Shown: positions 34,594 to 44,080 of the stretch, piece by piece | Numbering within the stretch: position 1 is the stretch's first letter | Layout of the letters: each line of letters begins with the position of its first letter | Program-made: the position numbers and the translations under genes | The notes under the pieces: model-generated | The model's input: the letters and a program-made list of their open reading frames with translations, nothing else | Database searches by the model: none | Told to the model about the DNA's origin: nothing | Origin: an uncultured Bacteroidales bacterium | GTDB taxonomy: Bacteria; Bacteroidota; Bacteroidia; Bacteroidales; Muribaculaceae | Length of the DNA: 63,684 nt | Reading direction: 5' to 3' | NCBI GenBank assembly: GCA_902792895.1 | Contig: CADBBK010000023.1 | Span: 1-63,684 of the forward strand

Positions 34594-35826
34594 ATGAAGA
34601 AGTTTTTTGTGGTTTTGTTTTTTGCGTGTTCGTTGTTGGCAACAGCCGATGATTTGAGCCTGGAGGATATGCACCGGATTGACAGCCTGAGCAACGCAGT
34701 GAGAACTGTGCAGGGTCAGGTAAAGGAGGCGTTTGGCAAGAAGGATTATGTACGGGTTGCTGAGTTGAACTATCGAGCCATTGCCATGGTGGACAGCAAC
34801 AAGTCATTTTTAGAACCCATACTGGGTGAGCGGCAACTCAATGCGATAAAGGGCTATTTCCATTATGACCTGGCTTGTTCCTACTCCCGTCGTCACATGA
34901 CTGAGGGTGCCTTCTATCACTTGCAGCAGGCGGTCAATTACGATTACAGCGATTGGAAGCATATGCTTGAGGACCATGATCTTGACAATATCCGTGGCAA
35001 TGCCAGATTTGATGGGATTGTGGAGAATATAAGGGACCGTTTTGATTATCTCAGTATTCTCAAGAAGGCCGCACCCTACACTCTCAATGAACATGCCGAT
35101 ACCTTGCCCACATTCACATATCAGGCGCCTGATGATGCCAACCTGCAGCGTGTCAGGGCCTATTTCAACCTTGACAAGGTTGCCGGGAATGGTGATGAGA
35201 TTTCAAAAATCAAGAATATCATGACCTACATTCACAACCTCATCGAGCACGACGGCCAGCACCCCAATCCCGAACATATCAACGCCATTGACATGGCTGA
35301 GGCCTGCAAGGACGGTAGCCGTGGACTGAATTGCCGTGGACTTGCCATTTTGCTCAATGAATGCTACCTGTCGATGGGTATTCCCTCGCGTTATGTGACC
35401 TGCATGCCCCGGGAATATATCAATGATTGCCATGTCATCAACGCCGTGTGGTCCAATCAACTCGGAAAGTGGTTGTGGATTGACCCGAGTTTCAATGCAT
35501 GGGTAACCGACAAAAAGGGAAACATGTTGAGCATCCAGGAGGTGAGAGAGTGCCTGCGCAACGGCACTCCTGTTGAAGTGAACAAGCAGGCTAACTGGAA
35601 TAACCGTGAGAAAGAGACCACCGAGAATTATCTTTATAATTATATGGCTAAGAATCTCTACTACGTTATCGTTTCCCTCAATCAGGAATTTGGCCTTGAG
35701 GACAGCGCCATTTCTAATAAACCACATGATGTGAAATTGCTGCCCCCAGGCTACACACCCGATCGAGACTCTCGTGATGGCTTGACTACTTGTGACGACC
35801 AGTGGTTCTGGCAAGCCCCGATATAA
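34594..35826 (+). CDS. secreted transglutaminase-like protein
   Basis: From MKKFF the product has 410 residues with a signal peptide (about 1-17). The second half is a transglutaminase-like cysteine-protease fold with a complete triad: Cys247 in GLNCRGL, His280 in DCHVINAVW and Asp297 in WIDPSFNAW. The N-terminal part (about 20-200) is helical, possibly TPR-like. Likely activities are peptide-bond or isopeptide hydrolysis in the envelope. The ATG at 34567 would add nine residues before the signal and is not preferred. Confidence 0.85.
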   Translation: MKKFFVVLFFACSLLATADDLSLEDMHRIDSLSNAVRTVQGQVKEAFGKKDYVRVAELNYRAIAMVDSNKSFLEPILGERQLNAIKGYFHYDLACSYSRRHMTEGAFYHLQQAVNYDYSDWKHMLEDHDLDNIRGNARFDGIVENIRDRFDYLSILKKAAPYTLNEHADTLPTFTYQAPDDANLQRVRAYFNLDKVAGNGDEISKIKNIMTYIHNLIEHDGQHPNPEHINAIDMAEACKDGSRGLNCRGLAILLNECYLSMGIPSRYVTCMPREYINDCHVINAVWSNQLGKWLWIDPSFNAWVTDKKGNMLSIQEVRECLRNGTPVEVNKQANWNNREKETTENYLYNYMAKNLYYVIVSLNQEFGLEDSAISNKPHDVKLLPPGYTPDRDSRDGLTTCDDQWFWQAPI

Positions 35827-36080
35827 AACCCGGATTCAAGCTTTAAAAGATACATTTTGGATTGTTGGGGAAATGTGCTGTTGATGTGCATTTCCCCAAA
35901 ATGATGCCGATGACTGTAAAAAACATTGAAAAAATGTTGTTAAGTCAAAATATTTGCATTTTTCAGTGTTAAAAATTGGTTGCATGTTTTAATGATTGAA
36001 AAACAGTGTGTATATTTGTAGTTCATTCTGTACCCAACTTTTGAAATCAATTTTACCTAATCAATAAAATCCACTTGAGA
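35827..36080 (+). promoter_or_regulatory. susC upstream region with hairpin and promoter box
   Basis: An 11-bp hairpin (TTGGGGAAATG with CATTTCCCCAA, 35865-35899) probably ends the previous transcript. A TATATTTG box at 36011-36018 fits a promoter for the SusC operon, leaving a leader of about 57 bases. No gene lies here. Confidence 0.5.
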
Positions 36081-39000
36081 ATGAGAAAACAGTTACTATT
36101 GCTACTGCTGTTGAGCCTCTTGTCGCTGCCGGGACTGGCCCGTGTGGTGACAGGCGTGGTCACGCAGTCGAGCGACGGCGAGCCGATTATCGGTGCGTCG
36201 GTCAAAGTGCACGGCACGACGCGCGGCACGGCGACCGACTTCGACGGCCGTTTCTCGATTGAGGCAAGCGACGGCGACGTGCTCGATGTGAGCTACGTGG
36301 GCATGAATCCCAAGAGCGTAAAGATTGCCCCGGGACAGACCGAGGTCAACATCGCCCTTGATGATAATGCACAGGTGCTGGGTGAGGTCGTGGTGACCGC
36401 CATGGGCCAGACCCAAGAGAAAAAGAAACTGAACTTCGCTGTTCAGTCCCTTGACGAGGAGCAGGTGAACGCTGGCGGTTCCACCAACTTCGCCAACTCG
36501 CTGCAAGGTAAGGTTGCCGGTCTGCAGGTGAGCACCGGCGGTAGTTCGCCCAACTCGTCGACACAGGTCATCATCCGTGCCATCTCGTCGATGAACAACT
36601 CGATGAGCAACGAGCCGCTGCTCATCGTTGACGGCATGGCTTATCGCGGTACCGCTTCATCGCTGGGCGACCTGAACCCCAACGACATCGAGAACATCAC
36701 GGTGCTGAAAGGCGCTGCCGCCTCGGCCCTCTATGGCCAGGAGGCTGGTAGCGGTGTCATCATGATTACCACCAAGAACGGTGGTCGGAATGGTGAAATC
36801 AATGTCACTGCATCGGCTACGCTCGAGATCAATACCCCTTATCGAGTTCCCAAGATCCAGTCAACCTTCATCCCCGGTGCCAAGGGCATGTACAAGGAGA
36901 ACATGGGCAGCGGTGGCTGGGGACCCTATATGGGCGCCAACGACCATTACTACAACAATGTGGACAACTTCCTGAAGACGGGTATCTTGCAGAAGTATGA
37001 CGTGAGCGTGAGCGGCGGAACCGAGAAGTTCTCGTCCTATGCCTCGCTGTCCTACAGCGACAACCAGGGTATCGTTCCCAAGGATTACCGCAAGCAGATC
37101 AACGCCCTCATCAAGGGAACCTATAAGCCCAGTGACAAGGTGACCATTCAGTTGAGCGCCAACTTCATGAACCGCAAGTCACGCGGTTTCGGCAACTCGA
37201 TGTCCACCATCTACAACTGGGGTATCAACAAGGACATGAGTGACTACCGCACCCTTGAGGGACATGTGAACTGGTGGGCCTACTACGACCACTGGGAGAA
37301 CCTGCTCGACACCGAGCGCATCAACGGTGCCGTGTCGCCCTACTTCGGCCGCTACATGGACTGGAGCCAGACTGAGGGCAACCGCTTCCTCATCAACGGC
37401 CAGATCAGTTACGAGCCAATCAAGAATCTGGTGATTACTGGAAAGATGGGCTATGACAAGAGTTACTCGATGTATGACTCCTACACCGTGCCCCGCATCT
37501 ATGACGGCGACCTGGTGAATCCCAATGCCGAGGATGTGCAGACCAAACTCAGCGACATGCAGTCAAAATTTGGCTCTTACAGTTTCCAGCCCTCGCGTGG
37601 TTCGATGCTGAACATGCAGTTGCTGGCGACCTATCAGCACACCTTTGCCGAGGACTACACCGTGAGCGCCCTCTATGGTCTGGAATACAAGGAGCGCCGC
37701 GGCCTGGAGGCTTCCATCTACAATGAGCACTTCAAGCTGGGTGGCGAGTTCTATAGCTTCAACAACACCGACTTTACCAATGGTGACCTGTTGATTGCCA
37801 ATCGCCCCACGCTGTACCATAGCGAGAGCAACATCTATGGCCACTTCGGTGAGTTGCGCTTTGATTACAAGGGTATGGCACAGCTGTCCGTTACGGGACG
37901 TCTTGACGGCTCATCCCGCGTGAGACAGTCGACCCAGACGACCTATTTCTATCCTTCGGTTACGGCAGGTATCATCTTCAGCGAACTCTTCCACTTGAGC
38001 AACGACTGGTTCAGCTACGGTAAGCTTCGCGGCAACTGGGCCAAGGTCGGCAAGGACTGTCAGGCCTATCTGTTTACCGATACCTACAAGCAGTGGACGC
38101 TGTTCCCCGACGGCGGTTATGGCGTGGATCCCACCGTGTCGCGTGCGGTTGACCTGGTGCCCGAGATGACCAAGTCGTGGGAGATTGGCGCCGACCTGCG
38201 CTTCTTCCGCAACTGGACCCGCCTGGATATCGCCTACTACTCGACCACGGTCGATGACCAGATTGTGACCGTGCGCGTGTCGCCCGCCTCGGGTGTGATT
38301 CTCCAGACGCGTAACGAGGGTAGCTTGAAGAACCACGGTATGGAGATTTCATTAAATCAGGATATCATCAAGACAACCGACTTCTCGTGGAGTGCCCTGG
38401 CCAACTTCTCGTTTAACCGCAGCAAGGTGCTCTACCTGCCCAACGAGTTGACCGAAATCCAAGGTACCCAGTATGGTGACATCTTCCCCGTTGCCCGCCT
38501 GCATGAGTCCTCGACGGGTATTTCTGGTAAGGACTATGTGCGTGACCCGGAGGGTAACGTCATCTGTGACGAGAACGGTTATCCCATCATCGACAGCGCC
38601 AAGGGCCTCTACATCGGTAACCGCGAACCCGACTGGTTGCTGGGTATAGGCAGCACCTTGCGTTATAAGAATGCCAGCCTGTCGTTCCTGTTCGACGGCC
38701 GCAAGGGTGGTGACGTGGTCAACGTCACAGGCCGCAGCCAGATTACCAACGGCATGAGCAGCCTGTATGACCGCTACCGCAACCGCGAGTACATCATCAA
38801 TGGTGTGCAGGCTGTCACGGGAGCCGACGGCACGGTGTCCTATGTCAAGAACACTACGCCCATCGTGCTCGACTCCTACTTCATCAATACCTACTATGCC
38901 ACTGTATCGTCCAACTTCATCGAGGACGGTTCCTATATCCGCTTGAGCTATGTGACGCTGAGTTACGACGTCGGCAAGCACTTCAAGCGCACTTGGCCCG

Positions 39001-39176
39001 TCAAGGGGCTTACTCTCACTGCCACGGGCCGCAACCTGTTGCTGCTGACCAAGTACCGCGGTAACGATCCCGCCGTGCTGGCAGGCACCGGCGGCGGTAC
39101 CGGTAGCGCAGGTATCGACAACTACAACGTGCCCAGCACGCGCAGTTTCAATTTCACGCTTAAATTATCATTCTAA
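36081..39176 (+). CDS. SusC/RagA family TonB-linked outer-membrane protein
   Basis: A 1031-residue outer-membrane transporter that imports glycan fragments together with SusD. It has a signal peptide (about 1-20), a carboxypeptidase-regulatory-like domain (about 22-98), the TonB-box region EVVVTAMG, a plug domain (about 110-225) and a beta-barrel ending in the aromatic C-terminus FNFTLKLSF. No STN domain is present, so it is probably not coupled to an anti-sigma factor. I use ATG at 36081 rather than the TTG six bases earlier. Confidence 0.95.
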   Translation: MRKQLLLLLLLSLLSLPGLARVVTGVVTQSSDGEPIIGASVKVHGTTRGTATDFDGRFSIEASDGDVLDVSYVGMNPKSVKIAPGQTEVNIALDDNAQVLGEVVVTAMGQTQEKKKLNFAVQSLDEEQVNAGGSTNFANSLQGKVAGLQVSTGGSSPNSSTQVIIRAISSMNNSMSNEPLLIVDGMAYRGTASSLGDLNPNDIENITVLKGAAASALYGQEAGSGVIMITTKNGGRNGEINVTASATLEINTPYRVPKIQSTFIPGAKGMYKENMGSGGWGPYMGANDHYYNNVDNFLKTGILQKYDVSVSGGTEKFSSYASLSYSDNQGIVPKDYRKQINALIKGTYKPSDKVTIQLSANFMNRKSRGFGNSMSTIYNWGINKDMSDYRTLEGHVNWWAYYDHWENLLDTERINGAVSPYFGRYMDWSQTEGNRFLINGQISYEPIKNLVITGKMGYDKSYSMYDSYTVPRIYDGDLVNPNAEDVQTKLSDMQSKFGSYSFQPSRGSMLNMQLLATYQHTFAEDYTVSALYGLEYKERRGLEASIYNEHFKLGGEFYSFNNTDFTNGDLLIANRPTLYHSESNIYGHFGELRFDYKGMAQLSVTGRLDGSSRVRQSTQTTYFYPSVTAGIIFSELFHLSNDWFSYGKLRGNWAKVGKDCQAYLFTDTYKQWTLFPDGGYGVDPTVSRAVDLVPEMTKSWEIGADLRFFRNWTRLDIAYYSTTVDDQIVTVRVSPASGVILQTRNEGSLKNHGMEISLNQDIIKTTDFSWSALANFSFNRSKVLYLPNELTEIQGTQYGDIFPVARLHESSTGISGKDYVRDPEGNVICDENGYPIIDSAKGLYIGNREPDWLLGIGSTLRYKNASLSFLFDGRKGGDVVNVTGRSQITNGMSSLYDRYRNREYIINGVQAVTGADGTVSYVKNTTPIVLDSYFINTYYATVSSNFIEDGSYIRLSYVTLSYDVGKHFKRTWPVKGLTLTATGRNLLLLTKYRGNDPAVLAGTGGGTGSAGIDNYNVPSTRSFNFTLKLSF

Positions 39177-39193
39177 ACAAAGGCCGACTGACT

Positions 39194-41110
39194 ATGAAAA
39201 AGATTAAATTTATAGCAATGCTGATGCTGGTTGGCCTGCTGTCGGTGGGTTGCAATGATATCCTCGACGATAACGTCAACCCCGACAGGGCCCATGACAT
39301 CGAGGCCAAGGATGGCTTGGCTGTCATCATCTATTATGCACAACAGGTCGTTTATGACCACAGCGAATATTACGCCTACTTCTCCCAGATGCTTACCACC
39401 GGCGGCAAGAGTTCGGTGGGCGCCTACAGCTACAAGTGCGAGTGGGAGATGCTGACGATGAACCGCCACCCGATGTGGCGCCGTCATTTCTATGACATCG
39501 GCAAGAACACCGATAACCTGGTGAAAAATTCCCAGGCCATCAACTCGCCCAACTATGAACTCATCGGGCGCACCATCATGCTGATGTCCACACAGTTGAC
39601 GACCGACGCCTTTGGCGATATCCCCCGCAGCGAGGCCTATAAGAGCATCGCGCCGACCTATGACACCCAGGCGTCGGTATATGCCTGGATGTTGCAGGAG
39701 TGCGAAGACCTTATCAAGATGTATGAGGATCCCGCGATTGTCAATAACCCTGACAACCAGAAAATCGACGCATCGGTAGACCGCGTCTATGGCGGTGACC
39801 TCGAGAAATGGAAAGGCCTGGTGCTGGCCATCAAGGCCCGCCTGCTGTTGCGCAACATCCCCAATGTGGACCACTCGCCGGCCATGTGCCAGAAGATTGT
39901 CGATGCTGCCGATGCTGCCATCAACCAGTGGCGCAAGGGCGACGTGTTTGACTACCAGGGCGGCCGGGATGCTTGGTTTGGCAACGAGCCCCGATATTAC
40001 TGGGACGGTGGCACGGGCACGCAGAATGCCGTGTGGAGCGTTGCACAGCCCGTGATCAACTCATGGGAGTCGCGCGGCAACCTCTTGGGCAGTGCCATCC
40101 CGAGCAAGTTCTTCATGGTTGACCTGCTGGGTATCAGCAAGCCCGACAACGAGATGACCTGTGGCATGTTCAATGCCGAGGGCGCCCACGACGGCTTTGC
40201 CAACGACCCGCGCTGCGGCCTGCTGATGATTGCCCGCACGGGACCCGCGAGCCCGTCGGTAGCCAGTGAACGCATCAAGATGCGCTATCTGGAGAACAAC
40301 ATCGGTATGGGTACATCCTACAAGATTGCCAACTATCCCAACCTGTACATGGGCGCCTACGCCGGTGCCGCCGATGCCTATAACCCCATCTTCACGATGG
40401 AGGAACTCTACTTCATCAAGGCCGAGGCAATGTACTGGATGGGCAAGAAGACCGAGGCTTGTGCACTGGCCAAGGAAGCCACTCAGTGGAACATCCAGCG
40501 CCACCTTGCCGCCTTCTTGAAGTTGTATGTCAATCCCAACTATAATGCGAACACCGATAACAAGTATCCCGGTAATTCGGTTGCTGGCGGAGCCCCCGGC
40601 TACCAGCCTGCAGAGTACTGGGATGGCCAGATTGCAGCATTCCTTGATAACGAGGACTACTACAAGGGCAAGAACGTGGCTGTGCACAAGGTGACTGACC
40701 GCGGCAACAAGCACTGGTTCTTCAACCCCAGTGAATTCACGTTGAGCGACTTGATGCAGCAGAAGTACATCGCCATGTATCTGCAACCCGAACAGTGGAC
40801 CGACATGCGACGTTACCACTACAGTAACAACCGCAACCACTACGGCATCGGTGACAACCAGGAAATCGTTTATCCCACCCTGCGCCGTCCCTACAACCTC
40901 TATTCAGCCTACTGGATTGACGGTCTGACCGAGGAGCAGAAGGAGAACACCTGGATTCAGCGCATCAACTACGACCCCGAGACCGAGGAGAAGTACAATC
41001 GCCAGGAACTCGAGCGTCTGGGTGCCTACAAGAACTACAAGTGGTTGCAGGAACCCATGATTTGGGCCCACAACTATGGTGAAGTCACCTCGTTGACGCA
41101 AGAGAACTAG
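39194..41110 (+). CDS. SusD/RagB-like lipoprotein
   Basis: A 638-residue surface lipoprotein (Cys20 in LSVGC) that forms the lid of the SusC transporter. The sequence CNDILDDNVNPDRA after the lipobox and the motif TTDAFGDIPRSEA point to the SusD-like_2 branch. It starts 17 bases after susC. The stop codon lies in a short run of AGAAACTA-type repeats (41105-41138). Confidence 0.93.
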   Translation: MKKIKFIAMLMLVGLLSVGCNDILDDNVNPDRAHDIEAKDGLAVIIYYAQQVVYDHSEYYAYFSQMLTTGGKSSVGAYSYKCEWEMLTMNRHPMWRRHFYDIGKNTDNLVKNSQAINSPNYELIGRTIMLMSTQLTTDAFGDIPRSEAYKSIAPTYDTQASVYAWMLQECEDLIKMYEDPAIVNNPDNQKIDASVDRVYGGDLEKWKGLVLAIKARLLLRNIPNVDHSPAMCQKIVDAADAAINQWRKGDVFDYQGGRDAWFGNEPRYYWDGGTGTQNAVWSVAQPVINSWESRGNLLGSAIPSKFFMVDLLGISKPDNEMTCGMFNAEGAHDGFANDPRCGLLMIARTGPASPSVASERIKMRYLENNIGMGTSYKIANYPNLYMGAYAGAADAYNPIFTMEELYFIKAEAMYWMGKKTEACALAKEATQWNIQRHLAAFLKLYVNPNYNANTDNKYPGNSVAGGAPGYQPAEYWDGQIAAFLDNEDYYKGKNVAVHKVTDRGNKHWFFNPSEFTLSDLMQQKYIAMYLQPEQWTDMRRYHYSNNRNHYGIGDNQEIVYPTLRRPYNLYSAYWIDGLTEEQKENTWIQRINYDPETEEKYNRQELERLGAYKNYKWLQEPMIWAHNYGEVTSLTQEN

Positions 41111-41138
41111 AAACTAGTGATTAGAAACTAAAAACTAA
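41105..41138. repeat. half-array of AACTAGAAACTA-type repeats
   Basis: Four or five units resembling GAAACTA / AAAACTA overlap the SusD stop codon and reach almost to the next start codon. No inverted partner is visible nearby, so it is a one-armed array. Confidence 0.55.
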
Positions 41139-41142
41139 AGAA

Positions 41143-42192
41143 ATGATGAAACGATATAAGATATATGGTTTGATGGCTCTGATGGCACTGCTCATGGCCT
41201 CGTGTGCGATTCATGACCCGTTTGCCGACAACGGACAACTCGGTCAGGTGCTGCCCACAGTGGACTGGGAGCAAGGCTCCACGGTGGTCAAGGCGGGCCG
41301 CTATGCCACCTTCAAGGGCAAGTACTATACCACTAGCGAGAAAGCGATTGACCACAGCGAGGTGTGGTGTCTCATCAAGCGTGAGCAGACCGCCACGGCG
41401 ACCAGCAAGTTAACGACGTCGCTGGCTTATACCAAGAACTACTCCCTGACCGACACGGTGCGTTCCAGCCAGATGGTGGCCACCTATCCCCATAGCAAAG
41501 CCGAGTGGGACGGTTATGAGTATGTGCTGACCGACAGTTTCCCCACGTCCCGTACCCTGGCCCCTGTGACCTGGGTAAATCCTGAGGAGTGGGACCAGGA
41601 GAAGTTTGACAGCTATTATCCCTCGACGTTCCAGGACGAGTTCATGGCCTACATGGTCAACGCATTGACCAAGGACAGCACCTATTACAACGACCTGCGC
41701 AACGTCTATATCAAGTACAATTTCCCCATCGAGTTGTTTGAGCAGCTGAATGCTCAGTACAACATCGATTTCCCGACCGACACGACGACCGATGACAAGT
41801 CCAATGCCTGGTTCACCACCGATGAAGTGGATCATTACTACTACATCACGGTGGGCGAGGACGGCTCGGCGGTCTATCATGAGATCGCTGAGGAGAGCGC
41901 AGCCCCCGCAGGGGCCAACGTTCAGCCGGTTTACGAGTCGGCGTTCTGGCTCTTCTCGCGCTACAGCGACGACACGGGCGGCAAGATCACTACGGTGCGT
42001 CGCGAGTACATGCCCTATTTCAAGAGCCTGATTGAGACGATACCTTTCACGTCGTGGATCTACAACACGGCCGATAAAGTCTACACGGTGAACTTCAGCC
42101 GCACCTACTATCTGGAACCCCAATTCCGCGTGTATGACACCGATGGCAAGGTGGGCGTGACTACCGATAACAAAGAAGTAACACTTAATTAG
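41143..42192 (+). CDS. lipoprotein of unknown function in the Sus locus
   Basis: A 349-residue lipoprotein (Cys21 in LMASC). I do not recognise a domain; the sequence is rich in aromatic and Thr/Ser residues, as in glycan-binding surface proteins. By position directly after SusD it is a candidate surface glycan-binding protein. The stop codon TAG falls inside the left arm of a repeat array (42189-42220). Confidence 0.8.
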   Translation: MMKRYKIYGLMALMALLMASCAIHDPFADNGQLGQVLPTVDWEQGSTVVKAGRYATFKGKYYTTSEKAIDHSEVWCLIKREQTATATSKLTTSLAYTKNYSLTDTVRSSQMVATYPHSKAEWDGYEYVLTDSFPTSRTLAPVTWVNPEEWDQEKFDSYYPSTFQDEFMAYMVNALTKDSTYYNDLRNVYIKYNFPIELFEQLNAQYNIDFPTDTTTDDKSNAWFTTDEVDHYYYITVGEDGSAVYHEIAEESAAPAGANVQPVYESAFWLFSRYSDDTGGKITTVRREYMPYFKSLIETIPFTSWIYNTADKVYTVNFSRTYYLEPQFRVYDTDGKVGVTTDNKEVTLN

Positions 42193-42300
42193 TTATAAGT
42201 TTTTAGTTGTAGGTTTTTAGTATGGTTTCTATCGCCCGTTCAAACAGATAGCATAAAGTATTAATACTTACAACTTAAGACAAAAACTTAAAACTTTAGG
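42189..42300. repeat. gene-less inverted array related to the 5457-5981 element
   Basis: The left arm (AGTTATAAGTTTTT, AGTTGTAGGTTTTT; 42189-42220) closely matches the left arm after pyrG. Both are followed by AGTA and, six bases later, CTATCGCC. The right arm (ACTTACAACTTAAG, AAAACTTAAAAC type; about 42266-42300) is inverted. Only about 45 bases separate the arms and there is no four-helix gene, so it looks like an internally deleted copy. Confidence 0.75.
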
Positions 42301-42303
42301 AAT

Positions 42304-44034
42304 ATGAAGACATTCAATAAAATAGCATTCATTTTCATGATGGCGATGTTGGCCGTTTCGTGTATCGACAAGACACCCGATTATGACAATTTTGCCACCA
42401 AGGATGTGGACTTCACCTATCGGGTGGACGATGACCGCTATGGTCTGGACTTCTATGTGGTATCGACAGTGGAGTTTACTAACACGTCTTCCAAGTCGGG
42501 ACAGGTGACGTGGGATTTCGGTGATGGCACGACCTCGACCGATATGAATCCCTCGCACAAATATGCCAAGGCTGGTATCTACCAGGTGACCTTGACGGTT
42601 GACGGCGTGGGAAGCCGCACCTATCCGCTGCTCATCTATGACATTGCCCCGTTGCTGAGTGTTGTTGAGCAGAGCGCTTCGCCTGTGGTCATCAACGATG
42701 TGAACGTGAGGCTCGACATCGAGTTGCCCAATCCCGAGAACTTGACCTGCAAGTATGTGTGGACCTTCCCCGAGGGTACACGCGATGCCGATGGTAACCT
42801 GATTACGACCTTTGAGGGCTACAGCCACGAGGACGGCACGACTGACAATCCTGGCAAATTGACCTTCAGCAACATCGGTTCGCAGAAGATCACGTTGCAA
42901 ACGTGGTTTGACATCAACGGCGAGAATCGCCGCTTGGAGGACAGCTACGTCAACGTGCAGGTGGGCTCATCGATTCCCGCTCCCACGCTGTACTATGCTA
43001 CCCAGGGCGGTAACATCATGGCAGTGAAACTGGTGGACCTCTCCCAACTGCCCGCCGGCACCAAGAATCTGCCGTTTGACATGGGCGTGAGCTCGGGCAA
43101 TATGCCCACCACGCTGGTGTTCGCTACCGAGAAGACCGTGACCGAGAGTGATGTCGTCGAGCAGGACAATGTCTATATCCTGGACTGCGGCAAGCAGTAC
43201 TACTACATCAACGACGAGGCCGGTAACCTAGGCGACGGCAAAATCACCGTCATGAGCGCCGACGGCTCGACGACCAATGTCATGGTCACCAACGTGGGTG
43301 GTCCCGCCTTCAACGACCCGTTCCAGGGCTGTACCGATGGCACCAGCCTCTACTACACCGACCGCAATACGGGTGTCCGTGTGCTTCCGCTCACGGCTCG
43401 TGGCGAGACCGAGCAGACCAACTACACCAGCACGGCTGGCTACTATGTGGTCAACAACCAGTTGAGTTACTATGGACAGGGCATTGCCTATGGTGCTATC
43501 CACACGGGCCTGTACCTCGACCGCACGGGCATGTTCTGGTGGGGCAAGAACTATTCGGGTAATGGTATCTACCGCTTCAGGGCTTCGGATATCGGCAAGA
43601 CCGGTACCGGTGTGCCCATCCCGCATCCCATCGTGCTCGAGACCACCCAGCCGCGCGCTTTCACGCTCGACGAGGACCTGGGATACCTGTATGTGTGGAT
43701 GACCAAGGGCACTACGCCTGGCGTGGGCTTTACCCAATATGCCATCCCGGCCGAGAATGCCACGGTGACCTATGACAAGTATGTTCACTTCATCACCATG
43801 GAGGCCGATCCCATCAACACGACCGATGCCGAAGGTGTTTACACCACCCAGTTTGCCGTGGATGCCCAGACGCATTACGTCTATTTCGGCTTCCGTGCCG
43901 CCACGACCGAGAAGACCTACACCACCGGCTTGTACTACTTCAACCCCGATGACGGTAAGGTCTATAATTTCAACGGCAACAAGGACAGGATTTTGGGCGT
44001 GTGCATCAATCCGCGCTTGACCAATCTGTTCTAG
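42304..44034 (+). CDS. PKD-domain lipoprotein
   Basis: A 576-residue lipoprotein (Cys20 in LAVSC). A PKD domain lies at about residues 50-115 (VTWDFGDGTTSTDMNPSH). The rest (about 230-576) is a beta-rich domain resembling propeller-type PKD-like lipoproteins of Bacteroidota glycan loci. It probably sits on the cell surface and binds the substrate of the SusCD system. Confidence 0.85.
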   Translation: MKTFNKIAFIFMMAMLAVSCIDKTPDYDNFATKDVDFTYRVDDDRYGLDFYVVSTVEFTNTSSKSGQVTWDFGDGTTSTDMNPSHKYAKAGIYQVTLTVDGVGSRTYPLLIYDIAPLLSVVEQSASPVVINDVNVRLDIELPNPENLTCKYVWTFPEGTRDADGNLITTFEGYSHEDGTTDNPGKLTFSNIGSQKITLQTWFDINGENRRLEDSYVNVQVGSSIPAPTLYYATQGGNIMAVKLVDLSQLPAGTKNLPFDMGVSSGNMPTTLVFATEKTVTESDVVEQDNVYILDCGKQYYYINDEAGNLGDGKITVMSADGSTTNVMVTNVGGPAFNDPFQGCTDGTSLYYTDRNTGVRVLPLTARGETEQTNYTSTAGYYVVNNQLSYYGQGIAYGAIHTGLYLDRTGMFWWGKNYSGNGIYRFRASDIGKTGTGVPIPHPIVLETTQPRAFTLDEDLGYLYVWMTKGTTPGVGFTQYAIPAENATVTYDKYVHFITMEADPINTTDAEGVYTTQFAVDAQTHYVYFGFRAATTEKTYTTGLYYFNPDDGKVYNFNGNKDRILGVCINPRLTNLF

Positions 44035-44080
44035 TTTGTACAGTTTTATCCAGAACATCTAGTTAATCAAGCACGTCCCA

